Positions 37,152 through 48,618 of a stretch of 64,000 nt of DNA are shown in pieces. The translations under genes were made by a program, and so were the position numbers. Under the pieces are notes generated by a model. The model saw only the letters and a list, made by a program, of their open reading frames with translations. It made no database searches and had not been told where the DNA came from. Origin of the DNA: Rhodoferax sp. TH121 (lineage in GTDB: Bacteria > Pseudomonadota > Gammaproteobacteria > Burkholderiales > Burkholderiaceae_C); assembly GCF_002251855.1 (NCBI RefSeq), contig NZ_NOXW01000021.1, positions 496,001 through 560,000 on the forward strand, in the 5' to 3' direction. How positions within the stretch are numbered: position 1 is the stretch's first letter; the number at the start of each line of letters is the position of its first letter.

Positions 37152-37640
37152 TCAGTTGCTGTTGAACTGTGCGCGTATGGTTTCTACTCGCTGGCGATTC
37201 ACGCCAAAATCCTTGCGCCCAATTCGGCTGGCGGAGCGCACATGGATCGTCTGCTTGGATAAGTCCAGCCAAAATTCGACGTCATCCGTGAATCGAAGCA
37301 AGCGAGTGGTGCTTTGGGCATAGATATAAGTGTCTGTCTGCGACACGATTACCGTACCCGGCTGGGCTTGCACCACACTCAAAAGCCGAGCCATGGCAGC
37401 TTTGCTGTCGCCTTGGTAGGCCAGTGGAGGAATGGCTGCGTAGTTGTTTTGTGGGTGGTCTGGGTACAGGTTGGCTTGGCTACTGACGCTATTGGGCGTT
37501 CGGGCGGGCGGTTTCAAGCGTCCTTCTTTGACACCCAAGTCAGTGGGGGCTGTCCCCTTGAGCATGCCAAGTTGGCCAACCAAGAGCAGTACCGCAGCAA
37601 TCACCAACAGCAGCAAAGATACAAACCATATGACTTTCAC
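37152..37640 (-). CDS. DUF1499 membrane-anchored protein
   Basis: The 162-residue protein has one N-terminal membrane helix (IWFVSLLLLVIAAVLLLVGQ, about 4-23) and a DUF1499 domain. This contains RTPNSVSSQA (the conserved N-x-V-S-S segment), IPPLAYQGDSKAAMARLLSV, YIYAQSTTRLLRFTDDVEFW and VRSASRIGRKDFGVNRQRV. The domain is widespread in proteobacteria and plants, faces the periplasm here, and has no known activity. It stands alone between clpA and the iron-binding protein gene. Confidence 0.9.
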   Translation of the reverse strand: MKVIWFVSLLLLVIAAVLLLVGQLGMLKGTAPTDLGVKEGRLKPPARTPNSVSSQANLYPDHPQNNYAAIPPLAYQGDSKAAMARLLSVVQAQPGTVIVSQTDTYIYAQSTTRLLRFTDDVEFWLDLSKQTIHVRSASRIGRKDFGVNRQRVETIRAQFNSN

Positions 37641-37711
37641 GGTGACACTCCTTCAAGCTAAGGCATTGGGGGTTGCCTGCTCACGGCATCCAAACACGCA
37701 ACCCCTGAAGC

Positions 37712-38755
37712 TTACTTGAAGCCCACGCGGTCCAACATTTGCTGAACTTTGACCTGGTTCATACCTACCACGCTGATAGGAATGGTTTCACTCTTGAATG
37801 AGCCGCCACCCATGGCTTGAAGTGCCGGATTGCTCGATTTCACACCTTTTGCGGTGGGCCATTCGTTGTTGCCGTTGGCGAAGTGTTCTTGGGCCGAGGG
37901 GCTGGCCAGATACTCCAGAAACTTGACGGCATTAGCCACATTTTTGGAATTCTTGGCCACTGCGCCGCCAGCAATGTTCATGTGGGTGCCCCACGAAGAT
38001 TGGTTGGGGAACACGACACCCACACGCTCCACCACTGCCTTGTCGGCAGGCGCTTCTGAGCGCATCAGGCGTGCCAGGTAATAGGAGTTGGTGACCGCAA
38101 TTCCACACTCGCCACTCGCGACAGCCTTGATTTGGTCGGTGTCTCCGCCTTTGGGCGCACGAGCCATGTTGTCGACCATGCCTTTGAGCCATTGCTCCGC
38201 GGCGGCATCCCCCAAATGTTCGGTCACCGAGCCAAACAGGGAAAGGTTGTAGGGATGGGAGCCGGAGCGAATGCACAACTTGCCCTTGTTTTTGGGGTCT
38301 CCCAACTCCTCGTAGGTGTCCACATCGTCTTTTTTGACCTTGACCTTGTCGTAGACAATCACACGGGCGCGTGTAGAGAAGCCATACCAGGGGGTGCCAC
38401 CGTCACTGGCTGCTTTGCCACGCAATTGGGCGGGGATGGCTTCTTCCAGTAGCTTGGACTTGACGGGCTGAAACAGGCCATCGACCTCACCGCGCCATAG
38501 GCGGCTGGCATCGACCAGCAAGATAATGTCTGCTGGTGATGCCGTGCCTTCTGCCTTCAGGCGCGCCAGAATGCCTGCATCGTCTGCATCCACCCGGTTC
38601 AGCTTGATCCCGGTAGCTTTTGTGAAGTTGGTGTACAGCGCCTCATCGGTCGGGTAATGGCGAGCAGAGTAAATGTTCAGCGTTTGCTCCTGTGCCATGG
38701 CACCGGTTGCACTGAGGGCCATCAATGTGGCAAGAGTCATACGTGAGATTTTCAT
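37712..38755 (-). CDS. Periplasmic Fe(3+)-binding protein (FbpA/FutA family)
   Basis: The 347-residue protein has a signal peptide ending at AMA-QEQ (about 22) and an ABC-type substrate-binding fold of the ferric-binding class. Signatures are LNIYSARHYPTDEALYTNFTKATGIKLN, PADIILLVDASRLWR, TPWYGFSTRARVIVYDK, and the paired tyrosines TNSYYLARL that bind Fe(3+). SWGTHMNIAGGAVAKNSKN completes the pattern. It delivers iron to an inner-membrane ABC importer, but neither permease nor ATPase gene is adjacent. A Fur-box-like palindrome lies 44-58 bp upstream of its start. Confidence 0.9.
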   Translation of the reverse strand: MKISRMTLATLMALSATGAMAQEQTLNIYSARHYPTDEALYTNFTKATGIKLNRVDADDAGILARLKAEGTASPADIILLVDASRLWRGEVDGLFQPVKSKLLEEAIPAQLRGKAASDGGTPWYGFSTRARVIVYDKVKVKKDDVDTYEELGDPKNKGKLCIRSGSHPYNLSLFGSVTEHLGDAAAEQWLKGMVDNMARAPKGGDTDQIKAVASGECGIAVTNSYYLARLMRSEAPADKAVVERVGVVFPNQSSWGTHMNIAGGAVAKNSKNVANAVKFLEYLASPSAQEHFANGNNEWPTAKGVKSSNPALQAMGGGSFKSETIPISVVGMNQVKVQQMLDRVGFK

Positions 38756-38798
38756 CGTGTGCAGTAGCGAGTTGTTGGAAACAGAATAGTAATGTAAA

Positions 38799-38813
38799 CG
38801 AGAATAATTCTTG
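38799..38813. promoter_or_regulatory. Putative Fur box
   Basis: CGAGAATAATTCTTG is a 7-1-7 palindrome matching 9 of 14 arm positions of TGATAAT-N-ATTATCA. It lies between the iron-binding protein gene (minus) and the patatin gene (plus). Confidence 0.4.
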
Positions 38814-38831
38814 ATTTGATAAGGTTAATTG

Positions 38832-39770
38832 ATGCAAAGCAATGGATGGTTGGGTCGAAGCTGGGCAATGTGTGGTGTTGCCAGTTTGGTGTTGGTATTG
38901 GTTGGGTGCGCCACTGCACCTGTGGGGGAGCCTCGTGTTGTGGATGTCGTTCCTGCAGTACCCGTGGTGCCACCTATGGTGGTCAAACCACCGCCGAAGA
39001 TTGGCTTGGCACTGGGTGGGGGGGCCGCGCGTGGATTTGCGCATGTCGGTGTGATTCAGGTCTTGGAGGAAAACGGTATCCGGCCGACACTGGTCACGGG
39101 CACTTCGGCGGGCAGTTTGGTGGCCGCCATTTATGCCAGTGGCAAGACCGGCGTGCAACTTCAGCGGGTAGCCGAAAACATGGAAGAGGCTGCGATTGCG
39201 GACTGGACTTTGCCCATCTTCAGCCGCGGCATGCTGCGGGGTGAGGCGTTGGCGCGTTACGTCAATACCCAGGTGGGGGCTCGCCGCATCGAAGACATGC
39301 CATTGCCTCTGGGCATCATTGCGACCGACTTGAATACGGGCAAAGATGTGATTTTCCAACGGGGCGATACCGGCACCGCAGTGCGCGCCTCCAGTGCTGT
39401 ACCAGCCGTGTTCCAGCCCGTCAAGATCTCGGGGCGTGAATATGTAGATGGTGGACTGGTCTCGCCAGTACCAGTTGGCGCTGCGCGCAAGATGGGTGCA
39501 GACTTTGTAATCGCGGTTGATATTTCCAGCCCACCCGAAGGGAGTCTGACAGGTGGAACGCTGGAAATCCTGCTGCAGACCTTCTCCATCATGGGTAAAA
39601 GCATTAACACTTTTGAGTTGCGTGATGCCGATGTGGTGGTGCGTCCGGCCTTGCAGGGTATCGCCAGTTCGGATTTCAGCGCCCGCAAGCGCTCCATTGA
39701 AGCGGGTCGCCAAGCCATGTTGCGGGTGATTCCAGAGTTGAAGGCTGCCTTGGCGGAACGCATGCGCTAA
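38832..39770 (+). CDS. Patatin-like phospholipase lipoprotein (RssA-like)
   Basis: The 312-residue protein starts with a signal peptide and lipobox LVGC (about Cys27), then a Val/Pro-rich linker. The patatin domain follows: LALGGGAARGFAHVGV (oxyanion loop, about 60-75), nucleophile GTSAGS (Ser about 93), and YVDGGLVSPVPV with the catalytic aspartate of the Ser-Asp dyad. It should be a membrane-anchored esterase acting on phospholipids at the periplasmic side. ATG at 38832 has AAGG 8 nt upstream; an in-frame TTG lies just before. It is convergent with the phasin gene. Confidence 0.92.
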   Translation: MQSNGWLGRSWAMCGVASLVLVLVGCATAPVGEPRVVDVVPAVPVVPPMVVKPPPKIGLALGGGAARGFAHVGVIQVLEENGIRPTLVTGTSAGSLVAAIYASGKTGVQLQRVAENMEEAAIADWTLPIFSRGMLRGEALARYVNTQVGARRIEDMPLPLGIIATDLNTGKDVIFQRGDTGTAVRASSAVPAVFQPVKISGREYVDGGLVSPVPVGAARKMGADFVIAVDISSPPEGSLTGGTLEILLQTFSIMGKSINTFELRDADVVVRPALQGIASSDFSARKRSIEAGRQAMLRVIPELKAALAERMR

Positions 39771-39782
39771 GGCAGGGGGATG

Positions 39783-39816
39783 CCAAAAAAAAGGCCTCGT
39801 TTTGCAACGAGGCCTT
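39783..39816 (-). terminator. Terminator of the phasin gene
   Basis: AAGGCCTCGTT/AACGAGGCCTT with a 4-nt loop; the A-run on its left gives a U-run on minus-strand transcripts. Confidence 0.85.
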
Positions 39817-39868
39817 GAAGGGATCCCTGAACCTGAAGGTTTCGAAAGGACCCGAGGAGACAACCGAT

Positions 39869-39932
39869 GGAAACAAACCTTGTTTCCGATGACTAAATTA
39901 TCTCAGGGTTTTCCCTTGGTCGCTAGGGAAAA
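39869..39932 (-). other. Two further hairpins in the phasin 3' region
   Basis: GGAAACAA/TTGTTTCC (39869-39887, 3-nt loop) and TTTTCCC/GGGAAAA (39909-39932, 10-nt loop) lie between the phasin stop and its terminator. The 155-bp gap contains no ORF, so this is a structured 3' untranslated region. Confidence 0.45.
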
Positions 39933-39971
39933 GGCTCAAATAGTTAAAAAAACTTAGAGCCTGTACCTGAA

Positions 39972-40514
39972 TTAACGCTTTTTGGCAGCAGCCTTGGTGG
40001 CGTTGGTCGCAGTAGCGGCCACAGCGTTGAAGTTGGCTTCGGCCACGTCGGTCGCTTGCTTCACAGCCTTTTGCACGGATTCCAGCGCGTTGTTAGCGGC
40101 AGCGACCGAGCTCTTTAGGATGGCCACAGCGGCTTCGGAGCCAGCGGGAGCGTTCTTGGCTGCGCTGTCGACCAGTCCGGCAAATTTCTTCTGGGCGTCA
40201 GCGGCTTGGCCTTCCACGGTCTTGGTCAGCTCGGCGCTGGCGCCGGAAGCGATGTCGTACAGGTGGCGGCTGTAAGCTGCGGTCTTTTCAGCCAAGGGCT
40301 GCAGCAGACTGGATTGCAGGGCCAGCAATTCTTGGGCGTCTTTCACGCTCAGGATGGATTGGGTGTGGCCAGCAACTTCGGACAGGGCTGCCTTGGAAGC
40401 AGTCAGGTTCAGTTCGACGATCTTTTCCACGCCTTCGAAAGCCTTGTTGGTCAGGCCAAACAGGGTTTCGATGTTGGCTTTGTGGGAAGCGATTACTTGT
40501 TCAACGGTCAGCAT
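39972..40514 (-). CDS. phaP: Phasin, PHA granule-associated protein
   Basis: The protein of 180 residues matches the betaproteobacterial phasin family: [20 protein letters not shown], then long amphipathic helices ([40 protein letters not shown]) and an Ala/Lys-rich C-terminus ([10 protein letters not shown]). It coats polyhydroxyalkanoate granules and controls their size. GGAG lies 7 nt from the ATG at 40514 but only 1 nt from the ATG at 40520, so the downstream start is chosen. Its promoter is covered by three palindromic operators, fitting control by a PhaR-type repressor that senses granules. Confidence 0.95.
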   Translation of the reverse strand: MLTVEQVIASHKANIETLFGLTNKAFEGVEKIVELNLTASKAALSEVAGHTQSILSVKDAQELLALQSSLLQPLAEKTAAYSRHLYDIASGASAELTKTVEGQAADAQKKFAGLVDSAAKNAPAGSEAAVAILKSSVAAANNALESVQKAVKQATDVAEANFNAVAATATNATKAAAKKR

Positions 40515-40584
40515 GTTCATTCTCCAGTAGTTAAGGTGAAAATCACTATCTGCTCCGTAACTTGGCCCCTAGGCTCTGTTCATG

Positions 40585-40598
40585 TTGCAGTGCAGCAT
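40585..40598. promoter_or_regulatory. Phasin operator A
   Basis: TTGCAGTGCAGCAT, covering the expected phasin transcription start. It is the exact reverse complement of operator B. Confidence 0.6.
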
Positions 40599-40605
40599 GG
40601 GTTGA

Positions 40606-40633
40606 ATTGTAGCGATGCTGCACTGCAATGCAA
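40606..40633 (-). promoter_or_regulatory. Phasin promoter
   Basis: On the minus strand TTGCAT (40633-40628) is followed after 16 nt by TACAAT (40611-40606), a 5/6 -10 box. Transcription would start near 40599, 85 nt before the ATG. Confidence 0.6.
40615..40628. promoter_or_regulatory. Phasin operator B
   Basis: ATGCTGCACTGCAA occupies the spacer between the -35 and -10 boxes; exact inverse of operator A. Confidence 0.6.
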
Positions 40634-40640
40634 GCATTTT

Positions 40641-40657
40641 TTGTTGCAGTGCAACAA
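40641..40657. promoter_or_regulatory. Phasin operator C
   Basis: TTGTTGCAGTGCAACAA is a perfect 8-1-8 palindrome just upstream of the -35 box. It shares the TTGCA-G-TGCA core with operators A and B. Confidence 0.65.
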
Positions 40658-40743
40658 TTTAGATGCAAAGGCCTAGTTCGGCACTTTTTCACGCCCTTGT
40701 CGCCTTGGGCAACTAGCGCGCGCCGCGCTGGCAGAATGGACCC

Positions 40744-41184
40744 ATGGACCACGCACCCGCCAAACCCCATGCCGAACCGCGCAGCGCCTACAAGGTGTTT
40801 CGCCCCATCTCCACCCGTTGGTCCGACAACGATGTTTATGGCCACGTGAACAACGTCGTCTACTACAGCTGGTTCGATACCGCAGTGAACGCCTACCTGA
40901 TTGAACAGGGAGTGTTGGACATCCAAGGGGGCAGCACCATCGGCCTAGTGGTGGAGACGCAATGCAACTACTTTGCCTCGCTGGCTTTCCCGCAGTCGGT
41001 GCAAGCCGGCATCCGCGTTGCCAAGCTGGGTACATCGAGCGTGCGTTACGAGGTAGGTATCTTTGGCGAGGGCGAGCTCACTGCCGCCAAGGGACATTTT
41101 GTACATGTCTATGTCGACCAGATCACCCGCAAACCAGTGGCGCTGCCGCCGGCCCTTAAACACGTATTGGAGACCCTCGTATGA
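40744..41184 (+). CDS. Acyl-CoA thioesterase, 4HBT hotdog family
   Basis: The 146-residue protein is a single hotdog domain of the YbgC/4-hydroxybenzoyl-CoA thioesterase type. [20 protein letters not shown] contains the catalytic Asp in the D-x-x-x-H-x-N pattern. It should hydrolyse short or aromatic acyl-CoA in the cytosol; the substrate is unknown. It is divergent from the phasin gene, and its stop overlaps the nitroreductase start (ATGA), so the two are translationally coupled. The ORF starts 87 bp from phasin operator C, so that regulator could also affect it. Confidence 0.92.
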   Translation: MDHAPAKPHAEPRSAYKVFRPISTRWSDNDVYGHVNNVVYYSWFDTAVNAYLIEQGVLDIQGGSTIGLVVETQCNYFASLAFPQSVQAGIRVAKLGTSSVRYEVGIFGEGELTAAKGHFVHVYVDQITRKPVALPPALKHVLETLV

Positions 41185-41876
41185 ACGCTTCCGTGGTGGA
41201 CGACGCCATTGCCTCCCGCATGTCGGTGCGGGCTTTTACCGGGCAGCCGGTGGCGCGCACTGATATTGAAGCGATCCTCCAGGTGGCCAGCCGCGCGCCC
41301 AGTGGCACCAACTGCCAGCCCTGGAAGGTCTATGTGCTGCAGGGCGACAGCCGCAGTGCTTTGGTGGACAAAGTGTGTGCTGTCCACGACGCCATCCGTG
41401 CCAACCCGGCGCTGGCAGCCGACTACCAGGAAGCTTATGACTACTACCCAGCCCAGTGGGTCAGCCCCTATATCGACCGCCGCCGCGAGAACGGCTGGGG
41501 CCTGTACGGCCTGCTGGGCATAGGCAAGGCAGACAAGGACAAGATGCATGCCCAGCACCAGCGCAACTTCCGCTTTTTTGACGCGCCGGTGGGCCTGATG
41601 TTCACCGTGGACAAGGTTATGGGGCGTGGCTCGCTGGTGGACTACGGTGCATTCTTGCAGAACATCATGGTGGCCGCACGGGGCCGGGGCTTGCATACCT
41701 GCCCGCAGGCGGCCTGGAACGGCTTTGCCAAGGTGATCCTGCCGCATATCGGAGCCGGGGAGGGTGAGATGCTGGTGTGCGGCATGGCACTGGGCTACGC
41801 GGATGCGCAAGCGCCCGTGAATGGCTACCACACACCGCGCGTGCCGGTGGCGGAATTCACCCACTGGCTTGAATAA
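41181..41876 (+). CDS. Nitroreductase family protein (FMN-dependent)
   Basis: The 231-residue flavoprotein has the nitroreductase signatures [29 protein letters not shown] (FMN phosphate binding, about 35-52), [19 protein letters not shown] and a C-terminal CGMALGYAD. It probably reduces nitroaromatics or quinones with NAD(P)H; the physiological substrate is not known. It is coupled to the thioesterase gene by an ATGA overlap. Dispersed repeat copy 5 lies immediately downstream. Confidence 0.93.
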   Translation: MNASVVDDAIASRMSVRAFTGQPVARTDIEAILQVASRAPSGTNCQPWKVYVLQGDSRSALVDKVCAVHDAIRANPALAADYQEAYDYYPAQWVSPYIDRRRENGWGLYGLLGIGKADKDKMHAQHQRNFRFFDAPVGLMFTVDKVMGRGSLVDYGAFLQNIMVAARGRGLHTCPQAAWNGFAKVILPHIGAGEGEMLVCGMALGYADAQAPVNGYHTPRVPVAEFTHWLE

Positions 41877-41898
41877 GGCCGAATATTTATAAGAAATT

Positions 41899-41949
41899 GG
41901 GCTCTAGCCCCTGGGGATGCTGCGTAAGCAGCTATTAATAAAATAGCAA
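41899..41949 (+). repeat. Dispersed repeat copy 5, intergenic
   Basis: Reads GGCTCTAGCCCCTGGGGATG then CTGCGTAAGCAGCTATTAAT and AAATAGCAAA. It includes two small palindromes (CTAGCCCC.GGGG and TGCGTAAGCA), and is the most complete copy. Confidence 0.75.
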
Positions 41950-41983
41950 AACAAGGCGCCTGCGCGGCGTCACCTGTGACACC

Positions 41984-43192
41984 ATGATCATTGCCAGCCT
42001 TCTGGATACCGACCTGTACAAGTTCACCATGATGCAGGTGGTCTTGCACCAGTTTCCGGGCGCGCAGGTGGAGTACCGTTTCAAATGCCGCAACCCCGGG
42101 GTAAACCTAGCGGTCCATGCGGACGAGATCCGGCAGGAAATTCGCGCTTTGTGCAACCTGCGTTTTCAGGACGACGAACTGGCCTACCTGCGTTCGCTGC
42201 GTTTCATCAAGAGTGACTTCGTGGACTTTCTGGGCCTCTTCAAGCTCAACGAAAAGTACATCACCGTCACTGCGCTACCTACGGGTGAACTGGAGATCGT
42301 GATCGAAGGGCCGTGGCTGCACACCATCCTCTTTGAGATCCCGGTGCTGGCCATCGTCAACGAGGTCTACTTCCGCAACACCCAGCCCAAGCCAGATCTG
42401 GACGAAGGCCGACGACGACTGGACATCAAGATTGCCGAGCTGCGGGAAGCGGGGCTGGGGGATTTGAAGATTGCCGACTACGGCACGCGGCGCCGGTTCT
42501 CGCGCGCCTGGCACGAGGAGGTGCTGCGCGTGCTGGCGGCCAAGCTGGGTACGGTGCGCAGCCCGGGGCAGACCGGTGCTGCCCCGGGGCAGCTGGCTGG
42601 CACTAGCAATGTGCTGCAGGCCATGCGCATGGGCCTGTTGCCGTTGGGCACCATGGCGCACGAGTATCTGCAGGCCTCGCAGGCATTGGGGCCACGGCTG
42701 CGCGACAGCCAAATTTTTGCCTTCGAGTCGTGGGCGCGTGAATACCGGGGTGATCTGGGCATTGCGCTCAGCGACGTCTACGGCATGAACGCCTTCTTGC
42801 GCGATTTCGACATGTACTTCTGCAAGCTGTTCGATGGTGCCCGCCACGACAGTGGCGACCCCTTCACTTGGGGCGAGCGCATGCTGGAGCATTACCAGCG
42901 CAACCGTGTGAACCCGCGCACCAAAACCCTGATCTTTAGCGATGGCCTGACTGTGCCGCGCACCATTGCGCTGTACCAGCAGTTCCGTGGGCGTTGCCTG
43001 CTGGCCTTTGGCATCGGCACCAATCTCACCAACGATCTGGGTTACGAGCCCTTGCAAATCGTCATCAAGATGGTGCGCTGCAACGGCCAACCGGTGGCCA
43101 AGTTGTCGGATACTCCTTCCAAGAATATGTGCGATGACGAGAAATACTTGGCCTACCTGCGCCAGGTCTTCCAAATCACATCGCCCGCCTGA
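41984..43192 (+). CDS. pncB: Nicotinate phosphoribosyltransferase
   Basis: The 402-residue enzyme makes nicotinate mononucleotide from nicotinate and PRPP in the NAD salvage pathway. Signatures are [38 protein letters not shown] (the segment around the regulatory histidine follows: RAWHEEVL), and FIFAxE-like [10 protein letters not shown] and [11 protein letters not shown]. No clear Shine-Dalgarno precedes ATG. A palindrome GTCAC-CT-GTGAC (41969-41980) lies directly upstream and might be an operator. Between copy 5 of the repeat and a GhrB-like reductase gene. Confidence 0.95.
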   Translation: MIIASLLDTDLYKFTMMQVVLHQFPGAQVEYRFKCRNPGVNLAVHADEIRQEIRALCNLRFQDDELAYLRSLRFIKSDFVDFLGLFKLNEKYITVTALPTGELEIVIEGPWLHTILFEIPVLAIVNEVYFRNTQPKPDLDEGRRRLDIKIAELREAGLGDLKIADYGTRRRFSRAWHEEVLRVLAAKLGTVRSPGQTGAAPGQLAGTSNVLQAMRMGLLPLGTMAHEYLQASQALGPRLRDSQIFAFESWAREYRGDLGIALSDVYGMNAFLRDFDMYFCKLFDGARHDSGDPFTWGERMLEHYQRNRVNPRTKTLIFSDGLTVPRTIALYQQFRGRCLLAFGIGTNLTNDLGYEPLQIVIKMVRCNGQPVAKLSDTPSKNMCDDEKYLAYLRQVFQITSPA

Positions 43193-43233
43193 TCGCCAGC
43201 TGCACCGTCCAGCGCCTTTTTCCAGGGAATCGC

Positions 43234-44234
43234 ATGTCCATGTCCGCCGCCAAGCCCCGCATCCTTGTGGCCCGAGCCATTTTTCCAGAGGTGCTGGATG
43301 CCCTGTCCCAGCACTTCGATGTGGAGTCCAACCAAGCTGACGTCGACTGGGGGCCCGAGGAACTGGCCCAGCGCCTGCTGGACAAGGACGGCGCGCTGAC
43401 CACGGGCAGCGTGCGCATCAGTGCTGAATTGCTGGCTGCTTGCCCGCGCTTGCGCATCTGCGCCAACATGGCGGTGGGCTTCAACAACTTTGACGTGGAC
43501 GCCATGACGGCGGCCGGCGTGCAGGGTACCAATGCCCCCGACGTGCTGACCGAAACCACCGCTGATTTCGGCTTTGCCCTGCTGATGGCCACGGCCCGGC
43601 GCGTGACCGAGAGCGAACACTACTTGCGTGCAGGCCAATGGAAGCGCTGGCGCTATGACATGTTTTGTGGTTCTGACGTCCATGGCGCCACGCTGGGCAT
43701 CATCGGCATGGGGCGCATTGGCCAAGCCATTGCGCGGCGCGGTGCCTTGGGCTTCGGCATGCAGGTGATCTACCACAACCGCAGCCGCCTGGACGCGGCC
43801 ACCGAGGCCACGTGTGGTGCCCGTTATGTGGACAAGGAGACCCTGCTGCGGACAGCCGACCACGTGGTGCTGGTGGTGCCGTATTCGGCTGCGTCGCACC
43901 ACACCATTGGGGCGGCAGAACTGGCCCTGATGCAGCCCACGGCGACCCTGGTCAACATTGCCCGGGGCGGCGTGGTGGATGACGCGGCATTGGCGCAGGC
44001 ACTGCGCGAGCGGCGTATTGCGGCAGCGGGCCTGGACGTGTTTGAGGGCGAGCCGCAGGTCCACCCGGATTTGCTGACCGTGCCCAACGTGGTGCTCACG
44101 CCGCACATCGCCAGCGCCACGCTGCGCACGCGCCGTGCCATGGCGCAGCTGGCAGCCGACAACCTGGTCGACTTCTTTGCCTGCGGCACGGTACGTACCC
44201 CCATCAATACGCCACGGCCCGTGGCCCGACGCGC

Positions 44235-44238
<4 letters not shown>
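43234..44238 (+). CDS. Glyoxylate/hydroxypyruvate reductase (GhrB/2-ketogluconate reductase type)
   Basis: The 334-residue protein is a D-2-hydroxyacid dehydrogenase: MAVGFNNFDVDAM, NAD(P)-binding LGIIGMGRIGQAIARRG, catalytic Arg in NIARGGVVDD, Glu in DVFEGEPQ and His in TPHIASAT. The MAVGxNNxD and N-IARG pattern points to the glyoxylate/hydroxypyruvate/2-ketogluconate reductase subgroup acting with NADPH. Its stop codon overlaps the start of the hybrid kinase gene (ATGA), which is an unusual coupling of a small metabolic enzyme to a sensor kinase. Confidence 0.92.
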
Positions 44239-47150
<2,912 letters not shown>

Positions 47151-47152
47151 TC

Positions 47153-47194
47153 TGCTATGAATTCAGGAGCTGTTTGCGCACATTCCAAGAGGGC
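47153..47194 (-). repeat. Dispersed repeat copy 7, just after the kinase stop codon
   Basis: On the minus strand it reads GCCCTCTTGGAAT then GTGCGCAAACAGCTCCTGAA and TTCATAGC. It is the only copy found on this strand, and starts 3 nt after the TAG of the kinase gene. Confidence 0.65.
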
Positions 47195-47232
47195 GGGAGT
47201 GCGTTTTTATTACTATTTGGGTGGGCGTGGCA

Positions 47233-48618
47233 ATGCAAGGGTTTGATTGGTTGCTGCTAGGCCTGGCGGTGGTGCAGTTCGTGGTATTGGTGCTTCTGCT
47301 GGTGCGGCGCCCTGGTTCAATACCCCCCAGCCCCCTGCAAGAGATGCAGCGCCAAGAGCTGCTGGCCTTGGTCAAGACCAGCAGTGAGCGGCTGGAACGC
47401 GAACTGCGCCGCGAGGTCACCGAATCTGCCCGTGGGGGGCGCCAGGAGTTGGCGCAAAACCTGGCCACGTTTCAGCAAAGCCTGGTGCAGCAGAGCGCCG
47501 AGGCCACGCGCACGCAGAACACCCAGATCGACGCCTTTGGCCAGCAGCTGGCCTTGCTGCAAAAAACGCTGTCGGATACGCTGACCAACCAGCTCTCGGG
47601 ATTGAGCGAATCCAACGCCCGGCGCATGAGCGAAGTGCGCGAAACGCTGGAGAAGCAACTGGCCCAGCTGCAAACCACCAACGCCGCCAAGCTCGACGAG
47701 ATGCGTGCCACCGTGGACGAGAAGCTGCAGACCACGCTGCAAGCCCGCCTGGGCGAGAGCTTCAAGCAGGTGGCCGAGCGGCTGGAGCAGGTGCACAAGG
47801 GTCTCGGCGAAATGCAGACGCTGGCGCAAGGCGTGGGCGACCTGAAGCACCTGCTGACCAACGTCAAGACGCGCGGCATGTTTGGCGAGGCCCAGCTGGC
47901 CAGCCTGCTGGAGCAGGTGTTTGTGCCCGACCAATACGCCACCCAGGTGGCCACGCGCCCCGGCAGCAAGAACGTGGTGGACTTTGCCATCAAGCTGCCT
48001 GGTAAATCCGACGACGGTGCGCCGCTGTGGCTGCCCATCGATGCCAAGTTCCCCAACGAAGACTACGAGCGCCTGCTCGACGCCCAGGGCCGTGCCGATG
48101 TGCTGGCGACCGAGGCTGCAGGCAAGGCGCTGGAGATGCGTATCCGACTTGAGGCCAAGTCGATTGCCGAGAAATACGTGGAGCCCCCGTACACCACCGA
48201 TTTCGCCATCCTCTTCCTACCCACCGAAGGCTTGTACGCCGAGGTGCTGCGCCGCCCTGGGCTGATGGAGGCCCTGCAGCGCGAGCACCGCATCACGCTG
48301 GCCGGGCCCACCACGCTCTTGGCCATGCTTAGTTCCTTGCAAATGGGCTTTCGCACGTTGGCACTGGAGAAGCGTTCCAGCGAGGTGTGGCAAGTGTTGG
48401 GTGCCGTCAAGACCGAGTTTGGCAAGTTTGGCGACGTGCTGGCCAAGGTCAAGTCGCAGACCGAGACAGTGCTCAAGACCCTGGACAGCGCCGAGGTGCG
48501 CAGCCGTGCCATGGGCCGTGCACTGAAGAAGGTGGACGCGCTACCCGACACGCAGGCCCAGGCCCTGATTCCGGCGGACCGCGACTTTGACCGCGATGCG
48601 GACAGTGGCGCGGCATGA
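47233..48618 (+). CDS. rmuC: DNA recombination protein RmuC
   Basis: The 461-residue protein has an N-terminal membrane helix (WLLLGLAVVQFVVLVLLLV, about 5-23), a long coiled coil (about 40-200) and the RmuC nuclease-like domain. This contains KTRGMFGEAQLASLLEQV, VVDFAIKLPG, LPIDAKFPNEDYERLL, FLPTEGLYAE and AGPTTLLAMLSSLQMGF. RmuC limits certain recombination events and is related to PD-(D/E)XK nucleases. The ATG at 47233 is used; a GTG 12 nt upstream is possible. Its stop overlaps the MFS gene start (ATGA). Confidence 0.95.
   Translation: MQGFDWLLLGLAVVQFVVLVLLLVRRPGSIPPSPLQEMQRQELLALVKTSSERLERELRREVTESARGGRQELAQNLATFQQSLVQQSAEATRTQNTQIDAFGQQLALLQKTLSDTLTNQLSGLSESNARRMSEVRETLEKQLAQLQTTNAAKLDEMRATVDEKLQTTLQARLGESFKQVAERLEQVHKGLGEMQTLAQGVGDLKHLLTNVKTRGMFGEAQLASLLEQVFVPDQYATQVATRPGSKNVVDFAIKLPGKSDDGAPLWLPIDAKFPNEDYERLLDAQGRADVLATEAAGKALEMRIRLEAKSIAEKYVEPPYTTDFAILFLPTEGLYAEVLRRPGLMEALQREHRITLAGPTTLLAMLSSLQMGFRTLALEKRSSEVWQVLGAVKTEFGKFGDVLAKVKSQTETVLKTLDSAEVRSRAMGRALKKVDALPDTQAQALIPADRDFDRDADSGAA

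Noticed and set aside
41969..41980. Regulator site for pncB (GTCAC-CT-GTGAC)
   Set aside because: The palindrome is short and matches no NAD-regulator consensus I can recall, so it is only mentioned with pncB.
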